Shown: piece after piece, positions 1 to 8,243 of the stretch | How positions within the stretch are numbered: position 1 is the first letter of the stretch | Layout of the letters: every line of letters begins with the position of its first letter | Source: Aurantimonadaceae bacterium | GTDB taxonomy: Bacteria; Pseudomonadota; Alphaproteobacteria; Rhizobiales; Rhizobiaceae | DNA length: 64,000 nucleotides | Assembly (NCBI GenBank): GCA_947474855.1 | Contig: CANJKV010000001.1 | Span: 45,622 to 109,621, forward strand | Reading direction: 5' to 3' | The notes under the pieces: model-generated | What the model was told of the DNA's origin: nothing | Databases searched by the model: none | What the model saw: the letters and a program-made list of their open reading frames with translations, nothing else | Program-made: the position numbers and the translations under genes

Positions 1-1293
1 CCAGACGCCCGCGGAGAGGCCGTATTGCGTGCCGTTGGCGATCGCGATCGCCTCCTGCGAAGTCTCGAAGGTGAGCACCGTCAGCACCGGGCCGAAGATC
101 TCCTCGCGCGCGATCGCCATGTCCGGCGAGACGCCGGTGACGATGGTGGGCGCCATGAAGCGACCGCTGTCGGCGGACAGGATCGCCCCGCCCGCCGGAA
201 AGCGCGCGCCGGCGCCCCGCGCGCCCTCGACATAGGCGCCGATCTTGTCGGTGTGATCCTGCGAGATCAAGGCGCCGACGACCGTTTCGTCGTCCAGCGG
301 ATCGCCGACGCGCACGCGCGCCGAGCGCGCCCGCACGCGCTCCACGAGGTCCTCGGCGATCGAGGCGTGGACGACGAGGCGGCTGCCGGCATTGCAGCAC
401 TCGCCCGCGTTGAAGAAGGCGCCGAAGACGATGGCGTCGGTCGCAGCATCGAGGTCGGCGTCGGGAAAGACGATCTGGGCGTTCTTGCCGCCGAGCTCCA
501 TCGAGACCTTCTTCAAGGTTCCGGCGGCCAACGCCATCAGCGCCTTGCCGACCTTGGTCGAGCCGGTGAAGGAGAGCATGTCGACGTCATCGCTCTCGAC
601 GGTCGGCGCGCCTGCCTCTGGCCCCGTGCCGGTGACGATGTTGACGACGCCCTTCGGCAGGCCGGCCTCGATCAGGATCTCCCCGAGCAGCAGCGTCGAG
701 GCCGAGGTCATCTCGCTCGGCTTCACCACCGCCGTGCAGCCGGCCGCGAGGGCGAAGGGCAGCTTCTGCGACAAGATCAGGAAGGGGAAGTTCCACGGCG
801 TGATGATCGATACGACGCCGATCGGCTCGCGCAGGACGACGCCGAGCTTCGTTTCGCCGATGGTCGAGAAGGACTGGCCGTGCAGCGTCCGGGCGAGCGC
901 GGCGGCGAAGCGCCAGATGTCGACCGCGCCGGCCACCTCGCCCCGAACCTGCGCGATCGGCTTGCCGGCCTCGATCGCGTCGAGCCGGGCGAACTCCTCG
1001 GCGCGCGCTTCGATGCAGGCCGCGACCTTTAGGAGGAGGCTCGACCGCTCGGCGCCGGTCATGCGCGGCCAGGGGCCGACGTCGAAGGCCGCCCGCGCGG
1101 CGGCGACGGCGGCGAGCGCATCCTCGCGCCCTGCCCGCTCGTAGATGCTGACGGCGACGCCGTGCGCCGGCGCCACGCGCTCGATCGTGCCGCCGCCGCG
1201 TGCCTCGGTCCAGGCGCCGTCGATCAGGAGACGATAGCGGCGCGGGCCGGCTTCGGCTTCCGGGATCGGGGCGATGGTGATGTGTGCGGTCAT
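1..1293 (-). CDS. NAD(P)-dependent aldehyde dehydrogenase, C-terminus outside the window
   Basis: Reading the minus strand gives a continuous aldehyde dehydrogenase that runs off the left edge, with about 430 residues visible of the usual ~490. It oxidises an aldehyde to a carboxylate with NAD(P)+ in the cytoplasm. Visible family marks are the nucleotide-binding stretch TPWNFPF, the GSTKVG segment, the general-base motif ELGGKNAQ and the catalytic-cysteine region FFNAGECCNAG, followed by EEIFGPVL near the truncated end. I start at the ATG ending at 1293 (MTAHITIAP); another in-frame ATG lies at 1314. It follows the enoyl-CoA hydratase and CoA-transferase on the same strand, so it is probably the last visible gene of that operon. 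Family is secure; the aldehyde is unknown. Confidence 0.9.
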   Translation of the reverse strand, partial: MTAHITIAPIPEAEAGPRRYRLLIDGAWTEARGGGTIERVAPAHGVAVSIYERAGREDALAAVAAARAAFDVGPWPRMTGAERSSLLLKVAACIEARAEEFARLDAIEAGKPIAQVRGEVAGAVDIWRFAAALARTLHGQSFSTIGETKLGVVLREPIGVVSIITPWNFPFLILSQKLPFALAAGCTAVVKPSEMTSASTLLLGEILIEAGLPKGVVNIVTGTGPEAGAPTVESDDVDMLSFTGSTKVGKALMALAAGTLKKVSMELGGKNAQIVFPDADLDAATDAIVFGAFFNAGECCNAGSRLVVHASIAEDLVERVRARSARVRVGDPLDDETVVGALISQDHTDKIGAYVEGARGAGARFPAGGAILSADSGRFMAPTIVTGVSPDMAIAREEIFGPVLTVLTFETSQEAIAIANGTQYGLSAGVW

Positions 1294-1320
1294 CGGTCGG
1301 GTCTCGTGTCTCATCGATGC

Positions 1321-2133
1321 TCAGCGGCCGGGAAAGGCGGCGGGCCGCTTCTCGCGGAAGCTCGCCACGCCCTCATGCCGGTCGGCGGTGGTCGCGACGA
1401 AGGCGCTGGCGAGCGCTTCCGCCGCCCCCTCCCGCTCCTCGCCCTCGGCCATGTTGAGGAGGAGCTTGACGGCTTGCGTCGCGGTCGGCGCGCGAGCCGC
1501 GATAGACCGAGCCCAAGCGAGCGCCACGTTGCGCCCCTCTCCCGTCGGCGCCAGCCGGTCGGCGAGGCCCTCGCCGAGCGCTTCGCGGGCCGTCAGCACC
1601 TCGCCGCCGAGCGCCATGCGGCGCACGATCCGGATGCCGAAGCGCCGCGCCGCGCGCTGCGTGCCGGACCAGCCGGGGACGACGCCGATGGAGCTTTCGG
1701 GAAAGCCGAACTTCACCTGCTCCTCGGCGACGCGGAAGTCGGCGCAGGCGGCCAGTTCCAGGCCTCCCCCGAGAGCATGGCCGTCAAGCAGCGCGATCAG
1801 CGGCACGGGAAGGCGGGCCAGCCGGTCGAAGATCGCGTGGCCGCGGCGCACCCACCCCTGCGCGAAACCGAGCGGCTCCATGTGGCCCCAGGCGAGGATG
1901 TCGCCTCCGGCGCAGAAGCCGCGCCCCTCGCCCGACAGGATCGCGACGCGCACGCCCGGCTCGGCCGCGAGCGCCGAGATCGCGCCGTCGAGCGCGTCGA
2001 GCATCGGGAGGTTCAGCGCGTTGAGCTTGGCGGGTCGCGCGAGAACGATCTCGGCGACCGTGCCCGACACGACGAGCCGGACGCCGTGCCCTTCCTCGCC
2101 GAAGAGGCGGGCGGTGGAGACCTCAGGCTGCAC
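1321..2133 (-). CDS. Enoyl-CoA hydratase/isomerase family protein
   Basis: A 270-residue crotonase-fold protein, which hydrates or isomerises an enoyl-CoA thioester. The oxyanion-hole segment RGFCAGGDI is near residues 71-79 and the family signature spans about 117-160. Both catalytic glutamates of true hydratases appear present, at E126 (GGGLELA) and E146 (FPESSIG). I start at the GTG at 2133, which overlaps the end of the upstream CoA-transferase by 11 bases and has a purine-rich stretch (GGCGGAAG) just before it; the longer ATG start at 2268 would read about 45 residues of shadow sequence. Translational coupling to the CoA-transferase suggests that the CoA ester made there is the substrate here. 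Which acyl-CoA is unknown. Confidence 0.88.
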   Translation of the reverse strand: MQPEVSTARLFGEEGHGVRLVVSGTVAEIVLARPAKLNALNLPMLDALDGAISALAAEPGVRVAILSGEGRGFCAGGDILAWGHMEPLGFAQGWVRRGHAIFDRLARLPVPLIALLDGHALGGGLELAACADFRVAEEQVKFGFPESSIGVVPGWSGTQRAARRFGIRIVRRMALGGEVLTAREALGEGLADRLAPTGEGRNVALAWARSIAARAPTATQAVKLLLNMAEGEEREGAAEALASAFVATTADRHEGVASFREKRPAAFPGR

Positions 2134-3748
2134 GGGCTTCCGCCTTCGGCTGGAGCGCGACGCCGGACGCGACCTTCCTCGGCAGCGCCAGGCCCATCGG
2201 TTCGGGCCGGTAGAGCGCCGCGTCGGAGGTCTTGAGGTTCGGCGAGACGAGAAGCGGGAAGTCGGCATGGGCGAGGACGTCGCGCTGAAGGTCGATGCCG
2301 GGCGCGATCTCCGTCACCTCGATGCCCGCCGGCGTCAGGCGCATGACGCAGCGCTCGGTGACGTAGAGGATGTCGCGGCCGGCAGCGCTCGCGCGCGGAC
2401 CGGAGAAGGAGACGTGTTCGACCTCGCGCACCAGCTTGTTGACCTTGCCTTCCTTCTCGATGACCACGCGGCCGTCGGCGACGCCGACACGCGCGCCCGC
2501 CTTGAAGAGGCCGGAGAAGACGATGCGCCTGGCATGCGAGGTGATGTCGACGAAGCCGCCGGCCCCGGCCGTCACGTGCGGCCGGGCGGACAGGCGCGAC
2601 ACGTTCACCGAACCGTCCTGCCCGATCTCCAGGAAGGACAGGAGCGAGGCGTCGAAGCCGCCCGCCTGGAAGTAGGTGAAGAGGTGGGGCGAGGGCATGA
2701 TCGCCTCGGCGTTGGACGAGCAGCCGAAGGCGAAGTCGAGAAGCGGCAGGCCGCCGACCGCGCCCTGCTCGATCACCCAGGTCACCGTCCCGTGCAATCC
2801 CTCCTCCAGGAGGATGCGTGGGACGTTGGCCGAGATGCCGAAGCCGATGTTGACCGCCATGCCGTCGGCGAGCTCCGTCGCGACGCGCCTGGCGATGACC
2901 TTCTGCATGCCCCACTCCGCCGTCTCGAAGTGCGAGAGCGGATGGAAGATCTCTCCGGAGATCGCAGGGTCGTAGGTGGTCTGCGTCGTCTGCATCTGGT
3001 CGGGTGCGACGACGACGTGATCGACGAGGATGCCCGGCACGCGGACGTCCTGGGGCGACTGCGTGCCCGCCTTCACCTCGCGCTTGACCTGCGCGATGAC
3101 GACGCCGCCATTGTTGTGGGCGGCCATGGCCTGCTCCAGCGCGCCGAGAAAGGCGCCCTCGTGCTCGAAGGTGAGGTTGCCGCGCTCGTCGGCGCTCGTC
3201 GCGCGGATCACCGCGACGTTCGGGCGGATCGCCGGGAAGAACAGCCATTCCTCGCCGCCGAAGCGCTCGACGCGCACCACCGGCTCGCCGGAATTGTCGT
3301 TCATCGCGCAGCCGTGGCGGCGCGGATCGACGAAGGTGTCGAGCCCGACCTTGGTGAACACGCCCGGCCGGCCGGCCGCCGCCTCGCGGTGCATGTCGAA
3401 GAGGATGCCGGACGGGACGTTGTAGGCCTCGACCGCATTCTCCCCGATCATCCGCCAGATCGCGGGCGGCTCGGCCGTCGATGGCCCCGAGGGATACGAG
3501 CCGCAGATCGTGCGCTTGAGGAGACCGGGCCTCGCCAGATGGTCGATGCCGCGGATGCCGTACATGTCGCCCGCCGCGATGGGGTGCAGCGTGGTCAGGC
3601 CGCGCGGATGCCCCGTCGCCTCGAACCGCTCGCCGATCGCCGCCAGCACCGCGTCGGGGCAGCCGAGACCGGACGAGGAGGAGACCGTCACGACCGAGCC
3701 GTCGCCGATCAGGCTTGCCGCCTCTTTGGCCGAGATGCGCTTGCTCAT
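2123..3748 (-). CDS. Family I acyl-CoA:carboxylate CoA-transferase, fused subunits
   Basis: A 541-residue single-chain class I CoA-transferase (alpha and beta halves fused, as in propionate CoA-transferase and YdiF). It moves CoA between an acyl-CoA and a carboxylic acid through a glutamyl-CoA intermediate. The likely catalytic glutamate is E327 in VIEQGAVGG, after the GFGISANVP segment. I choose the ATG at 3748 (MSKRISAKEA), where family-like sequence begins; an upstream in-frame ATG at 3889 would add a low-complexity extension. It is the first gene of the minus-strand operon with enoyl-CoA hydratase and aldehyde dehydrogenase. It is divergent from a LacI-type regulator and has a palindromic operator about 230 bases upstream. 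It probably activates the acid substrate of this pathway. Confidence 0.9.
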   Translation of the reverse strand: MSKRISAKEAASLIGDGSVVTVSSSSGLGCPDAVLAAIGERFEATGHPRGLTTLHPIAAGDMYGIRGIDHLARPGLLKRTICGSYPSGPSTAEPPAIWRMIGENAVEAYNVPSGILFDMHREAAAGRPGVFTKVGLDTFVDPRRHGCAMNDNSGEPVVRVERFGGEEWLFFPAIRPNVAVIRATSADERGNLTFEHEGAFLGALEQAMAAHNNGGVVIAQVKREVKAGTQSPQDVRVPGILVDHVVVAPDQMQTTQTTYDPAISGEIFHPLSHFETAEWGMQKVIARRVATELADGMAVNIGFGISANVPRILLEEGLHGTVTWVIEQGAVGGLPLLDFAFGCSSNAEAIMPSPHLFTYFQAGGFDASLLSFLEIGQDGSVNVSRLSARPHVTAGAGGFVDITSHARRIVFSGLFKAGARVGVADGRVVIEKEGKVNKLVREVEHVSFSGPRASAAGRDILYVTERCVMRLTPAGIEVTEIAPGIDLQRDVLAHADFPLLVSPNLKTSDAALYRPEPMGLALPRKVASGVALQPKAEARAA

Positions 3749-3978
3749 CGTGTCACCAGTCGCTTTTCGTGTGGTCGCCGGGTGTCCGCGAGATCGGCCG
3801 AAGATCGATCTCTCCGGAAGCTCGCGGACGATGCAGCCCGGCGCGCGGGGCGCCGAGCCGTGGTCGCACGGGGAAACGTCGGTATTCATCGAGCCCGGCC
3901 GCCGCTCCTGCGGGCGGCACCGCGCGCCCCTCGTCTGGACCGCGGAGCTTCGACGATCTCTCCGCCTCCCCGGAGATT

Positions 3979-3992
3979 TTGGAACGTTCCAA
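3979..3992. promoter_or_regulatory. Candidate LacI-family operator 1
   Basis: TTGGAACGTTCCAA is a perfect 14-base palindrome with the central CG typical of LacI/GalR-family operators. It begins 17 bases after a TTGACA -35-like hexamer on the minus strand, so a bound repressor would cover the -10 region of the CoA-transferase operon promoter. A second copy differing at one base lies before the adjacent lacI-type gene. Confidence 0.75.
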
Positions 3993-4220
3993 CATGCTGC
4001 GCGCGGATTGTCAACCTGCCTGACGAGCCGCTCTAGTTCGGATGATCACGAACGACGCCTTGCGCAGACGGGAGACGAGCTCCAGAACCAAGCAGACTGT
4101 CGCAGCCGGAAGCGTGGAAGGCTCGCGTTTCAATGCCGTCGCTTCTGTACGGCGTGACACGGAATTCCGCGAATTCGGCGTTGTAGAGCGCGCACGGGGC
4201 CATGCCGCCCCTTGACTGTT

Positions 4221-4234
4221 TTGGATCGTTCCAA
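4221..4234. promoter_or_regulatory. Candidate LacI-family operator 2
   Basis: TTGGATCGTTCCAA matches operator 1 at 13 of 14 positions and keeps the central CG. It follows the TTGACT -35-like hexamer at 4212-4217 and would lie inside the spacer of that promoter, 34 bases before the regulator's ATG. This fits autoregulation. Confidence 0.75.
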
Positions 4235-4267
4235 CAAGCTCGGTCGAATCGAACTCCGGAGGATAGG

Positions 4268-5305
4268 ATGGGTCGGCCGCGGGTCACCGTCATCGACATC
4301 GCTCAGGCCGCGGGCGTCTCGAAGTCGACGGTCTCGCTGGTGCTGCAAGGCTCACCCCTCGTGAAGGGGACGACGCGGGCGAAGGTCCTCGAGGCGATGA
4401 ACGAGCTCGGCTACGTCTACAATCGCGGTGCCGCCAACCTGCGGCAGACCGGCTCGAAGTCGGGCATCGTCGGCGTCGTCGTGAACGACCTGACCAACGG
4501 CTTCTTCGCCGAGCTCGCGGTGGGCGTCGACATGGTCGTCCAATCCGCCGGCTTCGTGCAGTTCCTGTCCAACACCGGCGAGAGCATCGACCGCCAGCGC
4601 GAGGTCGTCGCCTCGATGCGCGAGCACGGCATCTCGGGCCTCCTGGTCTCCCCGGCGCGGGGAACGGACCCATCGGACTTCGCGCCCCTCGTCGAGGCCG
4701 GCATCCCCGTGGTCGTCGTGGTGCGCAGCCTGCCCGGCGGGAAGCTTTCCTCGGTGGTCGCCGACAATCCGAGCGGCGTCGCCGGCGCGGTCCGCCATCT
4801 GGTCTCGCTCGGTCACCGGCGTATCGCCTTCCTCGGCGGCTTTCCCGACACGGCCGTCTTCCACGAACGGCTGTCGGGCTACCGCTCTGCGGTGACCGCG
4901 GCGGGCTTCGGGTTCGACGAGGCGCTCGTGGTGCCGTCGCCTCCGTCGCGGGCGGGCGGCGCGGATGCGGTCGCGCGGGCGCTCGCCGCCGACGCGCCCC
5001 CCACGGCCGCCGTCTGCTTCAACGACGCCACCGCCTTCGGAGCCTGCGACGGACTGCGCTCGCGCCGCCTGGAGCCAGGTCGCGACTTCGCAGTCGTCGG
5101 GTTCGACGACGTCATCGAGGCGCGCACCGCTGTTCCCGCCCTCACCACCGTTTCCGTCGACCCACAGGCCATGGGCCGCCGGGCCGGGCAGCTCCTTCTC
5201 AAGCAGATCGCCGCCGGCGGCGTGTCGTCCGAAGCCGTGATGACGTCGGTCCGGCTCGTCGTCCGCGAGAGTTGCGGCGCTCCGCGGCTCGCCGCCGACG
5301 TCTGA
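4268..5305 (+). CDS. LacI/GalR-family transcriptional regulator
   Basis: A 345-residue regulator. The N-terminal helix-turn-helix VTVIDIAQAAGVSKSTVSLVLQ (about residues 6-27) is classic LacI, followed by a hinge and a periplasmic-binding-protein-like effector domain (GIVGVVVNDLTNGFF, then VVGFDDV near the end). The ATG at 4268 is set by a strong GGAGG at 4258-4262 and by the HTH beginning immediately; an upstream ATG at 4202 would put the second operator inside the gene. It lies between the CoA-transferase operon and the flavoprotein gene, and palindromes in both flanking promoter regions make it the likely repressor of both. The effector is unknown. Confidence 0.93.
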   Translation: MGRPRVTVIDIAQAAGVSKSTVSLVLQGSPLVKGTTRAKVLEAMNELGYVYNRGAANLRQTGSKSGIVGVVVNDLTNGFFAELAVGVDMVVQSAGFVQFLSNTGESIDRQREVVASMREHGISGLLVSPARGTDPSDFAPLVEAGIPVVVVVRSLPGGKLSSVVADNPSGVAGAVRHLVSLGHRRIAFLGGFPDTAVFHERLSGYRSAVTAAGFGFDEALVVPSPPSRAGGADAVARALAADAPPTAAVCFNDATAFGACDGLRSRRLEPGRDFAVVGFDDVIEARTAVPALTTVSVDPQAMGRRAGQLLLKQIAAGGVSSEAVMTSVRLVVRESCGAPRLAADV

Positions 5306-5388
5306 GGTTCGGCCCGACCGCGTCCGTTTCGCTTCTCGTCACCGTCGAATTGTCGCGCCCGCCGAGCGCCCTCCGCCGAAAGACACCC

Positions 5389-7494
5389 ATGACCCTCGAA
5401 GTCCCGCAACACATTCTCGACGCCCTGACCGACGTCGACATGCCCAGGCTCCCCGCGGAGCCAGCGGCCGCCGAGACGATCGCCGTTTCCGGCACCGAGC
5501 TTCCGCTGTACCGCCGCGCATGCATCGTGGTCGGGTCGGGCGCGGCGGGACTTCGCGCGGCCGTCGAGGCGAAGCGGCGCGGCGTCGACGTCCTGGTCCT
5601 CAGCCAGAGCGCCTGGGGCGGCACCTCGGCCTGCTCCGGCTCCGACAAGCAGACGCTCCACACGGCCAACACGGCGAATGCGGGGGACAACTTCGGTGCC
5701 ATGGCCCGTGCCCTGCGTGCGGGCGGAGCGATGGACGAGGACACCGCCTATGTCGAAGCCGTCGGCTCGGCGCGGATGATGGCTTCGCTCCAATATCTCG
5801 GCCTCCCCCTGCCCCAGGATCCGCTGGGCGGGACTCTGCGCTATCAGACGGACCACGACGAGGTCGGCCGGGCGACGAGCTGCGGCCCCCGCACCTCGCG
5901 GCTGATGGTCAAGGTGCTGGCCGAGGAGGCGATCCGGCTCGGGGTGCCGATCCTCAACCACACCACCGCGGTTCAGCTCCTCGTGGTCGATTCGGGAGCC
6001 GAGCGGCACGTCGCCGGCGTGCTCGCCTTGCGCGCCGGAGACCGCACCGAAGCGAACCCGTTCGGGCTTGCCGTGTTTCGAAGCAACGCGGTCGTCCTGG
6101 CCGCCGGCGGACCGGGCGAGCTCTACCGCGACAGCGTCTACCCGAACGGCTGTTTCGGCTCGCTCGGCCTCGCGCTCGAAGCCGGGCTCGACCTCGTCAA
6201 CCTGACCGAGAGCCAGTTCGGGATCGGCACGCGGCGGGAGGGCTTCCCCTGGAACCTGTCGGGCACCTACGTGCAGGCGATGCCGCACATCTACTCGGTC
6301 GATGCGGATGGACGGGAGCACCACTTCCTCGCCGACTACTACCGCACGACCCGCGAGCTGGCCTCGAACGTCTTCCGCAAGGGATACCAATGGCCCTTCC
6401 ACGCGACGCGGATGCTGGACTTCGGGTCGAGCCTCGTGGACCTTGCGATCGTGCGCGAGTCGGCGGCCGGGCGCCGCGTGTTCATGGACTTCCTGAGGAA
6501 CCCGCTGCCCGTCGGCGACGACCTGCCCTTCTCGCTCGAGCGGCTGGACGACGACGTGCGCCGCTATCTCGGCACGGCCGGCGCCGACCAGGCGCTGCCG
6601 ATCGAGCGCCTGCGCCACATGAACCCTCTCGCGATCGAGCTCTACCGGCGCTACAAGGTCGACATTGCGCGTGAGCCGCTGGAGTTCGCGGTGAACAACC
6701 AGCACATGAACGGCGGCGTCATGGTCGACGTCTGGGGCCGAACCTCGCTGTCCGGCTGCTACGCGGTCGGCGAAGCCGCCGGCACGCACGGCGTCACGCG
6801 CCCGGGCGGCGCCGCCCTCAACGCGGGCCAGGTCTTCGGCACGCGCGCCGCGGAGCACCTCGCGGCACGGTTCGATCCCGAGCCGGCCGACGTCGACACG
6901 GCGGGCTTCCACGAGGCCGTCGGAGGCGCGCTGGCCGGCATTCGCGCGGTGCTTCGCCCCGACAGCCCCTTGTCGATCCGCTCCGTCCGGGCCGAGGTGC
7001 AGGATCGGATGAGCGACAAGGCCGGGCTGCTCTGCGAGGCGACCGAGGTCGGGACGGCCCTTGCCGACGCCAAGTCGCTCAACGCGCGAATCCGGGCCGA
7101 AGGCATCTCCTACGCTCGCCCCGCCGAGGCCGGGCGGGCGCTCCAGTGGCGTCAGATGGCCCTCGCTTCGGAAGCGGTACTCACGGCGCTGGATCATTTC
7201 GTCCGCAGCGGCGGGGGCAGCCGCGGCGCCCGCGCGATCATCGACCGCGACGGCGAATCCCTGCCGCTGGCGAGGTCGGGTGCCTTGGAGGATTGTCGCT
7301 TCCGCAAGGAGCGTGAGGCCCAGCGCGCGGAGCAGATCATCGTCGCGATGGATCGCGACGGCATGCGGGCGTCAACGCGGGCCAACCGCGGCTTCGACGA
7401 GAGCGGGCGATCGTTCTTCGAGCGGGACTGGCCCGATTGGTTGACGGGGCGGATTTTCTCTTCCGGAGACGACAGGAGCGGGACCGATGACTGA
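5389..7494 (+). CDS. FAD-dependent oxidoreductase, fumarate reductase/succinate dehydrogenase flavoprotein-like
   Basis: A 701-residue flavoprotein. The dinucleotide-binding motif VVGSGAAGLRAA starts near residue 45, and a capping/catalytic region with QTDHDE and CGPRTSR follows. The second FAD-contact region is YAVGEAAGTHGVTRPGGAAL at about 462-481, then a C-terminal helical domain as in SdhA, FrdA and aspartate oxidase. I start at the ATG at 5389 (MTLEVPQH), since the longer frame back to 5272 overlaps the regulator's end. The gene follows lacI by 83 bases, and its stop overlaps the start of a 41-residue ORF. It probably oxidises or reduces a carbon-carbon bond of an organic acid. No iron-sulfur or membrane subunit is encoded nearby, so the electron partner is unclear. 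Confidence 0.85.
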   Translation: MTLEVPQHILDALTDVDMPRLPAEPAAAETIAVSGTELPLYRRACIVVGSGAAGLRAAVEAKRRGVDVLVLSQSAWGGTSACSGSDKQTLHTANTANAGDNFGAMARALRAGGAMDEDTAYVEAVGSARMMASLQYLGLPLPQDPLGGTLRYQTDHDEVGRATSCGPRTSRLMVKVLAEEAIRLGVPILNHTTAVQLLVVDSGAERHVAGVLALRAGDRTEANPFGLAVFRSNAVVLAAGGPGELYRDSVYPNGCFGSLGLALEAGLDLVNLTESQFGIGTRREGFPWNLSGTYVQAMPHIYSVDADGREHHFLADYYRTTRELASNVFRKGYQWPFHATRMLDFGSSLVDLAIVRESAAGRRVFMDFLRNPLPVGDDLPFSLERLDDDVRRYLGTAGADQALPIERLRHMNPLAIELYRRYKVDIAREPLEFAVNNQHMNGGVMVDVWGRTSLSGCYAVGEAAGTHGVTRPGGAALNAGQVFGTRAAEHLAARFDPEPADVDTAGFHEAVGGALAGIRAVLRPDSPLSIRSVRAEVQDRMSDKAGLLCEATEVGTALADAKSLNARIRAEGISYARPAEAGRALQWRQMALASEAVLTALDHFVRSGGGSRGARAIIDRDGESLPLARSGALEDCRFRKEREAQRAEQIIVAMDRDGMRASTRANRGFDESGRSFFERDWPDWLTGRIFSSGDDRSGTDD

Positions 7495-7612
7495 CGGATC
7501 TTGGATGACGGCCGCGATCATCGGCGAGACCATGGTCGAGGGACGATGCCTCGACGGTTCTGCCCAGCGTCGCGCGAAACGATCACAAACGTCATGTGGA
7601 GAGCCTCGATGA
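7487..7612 (+). CDS. Putative 41-residue protein, translationally coupled on both sides
   Basis: ATG at 7487 lies inside the last codons of the flavoprotein gene and is preceded at nine bases by AGGAG (7473-7477). The frame reads MTDGSWMTAA and onward for 41 codons, ending in a TGA at 7610 that overlaps the ATG of the next gene as ATGA. The strong ribosome site and the overlap at each end argue for translation. Its two cysteines (about 21 and 37) do not form a ferredoxin motif, and the C-terminal part is basic. I recognise no family. It could instead be a leader that only couples translation between its neighbours. Confidence 0.45.
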   Translation: MTDGSWMTAAIIGETMVEGRCLDGSAQRRAKRSQTSCGEPR

Positions 7613-8094
7613 CCATACCGGATCTCGAAGAACTCGCGCGCGAGCTGGAGGAGCTTCGTTTCGAGCGCTTCGATCTCGACGATGCCTGGCGACTCGGCTG
7701 CATCGTGCGGGAGATGGCGGTGGCCGATGCGCTTCCCGTGCGCATCGAGCTGAGCGTGGCGAGCAACGTGCTGTTCGCGACCGCCCTGCCCGGCACCAGT
7801 CCCGACAACGCCGAGTGGGCCCGCCGCAAGCGCAACACCGTGATGCGCTTCCACCGGTCCTCGCTCGCGCTACGCCTCGAGTGCGAGGCAAGAGGCGTCG
7901 CGCTCGGCGCGCGGTTCGGCCTCGACGAACGGGACTTCGCCGCGAGCGGCGGCGGCGTGCCGATCGCCACGCGGGCTACTGGCATCATCGGGGCCGCCGT
8001 CGTCAGCGGCTTGCCGGACGTGGAGGATCATCGGCTGCTGGTACGCGCCATGAGAGCGCTAAGCGTCGAGCAGAACGGACAAGCGAGAGCCTGA
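7609..8094 (+). CDS. UPF0303 / heme-degrading-domain-like (HbpS/GlcG-type) protein
   Basis: A 161-residue protein of typical UPF0303 length. Recognisable family stretches are an N-terminal helix rich in Glu/Leu, LPVRIELSVASNVLFATALPG, the segment DNAEWARRKRNTVMRFHRSS, and near the end DFAASGGGVPI followed by GTGIIGAAVVSGLP-like sequence. The start is the ATG at 7609 with GGAGAG six bases before. The family is related to HbpS/GlcG proteins, often found beside oxidoreductase genes, and its role is not settled. Its position directly after the flavoprotein and the 41-residue ORF suggests an accessory function, possibly cofactor or redox handling. Confidence 0.8.
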   Translation: MTIPDLEELARELEELRFERFDLDDAWRLGCIVREMAVADALPVRIELSVASNVLFATALPGTSPDNAEWARRKRNTVMRFHRSSLALRLECEARGVALGARFGLDERDFAASGGGVPIATRATGIIGAAVVSGLPDVEDHRLLVRAMRALSVEQNGQARA

Positions 8095-8243
8095 CGGCAC
8101 GGCCGGGTCGCCCGCCACCGTCGATACCGCCGCTGGCGAGTTCAGGTCATGCCCTGCAGGCGTTTCCCTGATCGCTCCGCATGCCGCGTTCCGCGCTTGC
8201 CGGCATGGTTGGGAGCCGTCGACGTGCGTCGAAGCGGCACGGC

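Larger units (their letters stand above)
3749..4267. promoter_or_regulatory. Divergent control region between CoA-transferase operon and lacI-type gene
   Basis: A 519-base gap with no convincing gene. It holds two near-identical palindromes (described separately), each next to a promoter-like element. On the minus strand, TTGACA at 4014-4009 is followed 17 bases later by TGGAAC inside the first palindrome. On the plus strand, TTGACT at 4212-4217 precedes the second palindrome. Two further small palindromes, CGGAATTCCG (4160-4169) and CGAATTCG (4170-4177), stand side by side and could bind a second regulator. Short ORFs crossing the gap lack family similarity I can recognise and look like chance. 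Confidence 0.6.

Noticed and set aside
7487-7612. The 41-residue ORF as a missing ferredoxin subunit of the flavoprotein
   Set aside because: It has only two cysteines, not in a CxxC or iron-sulfur arrangement.
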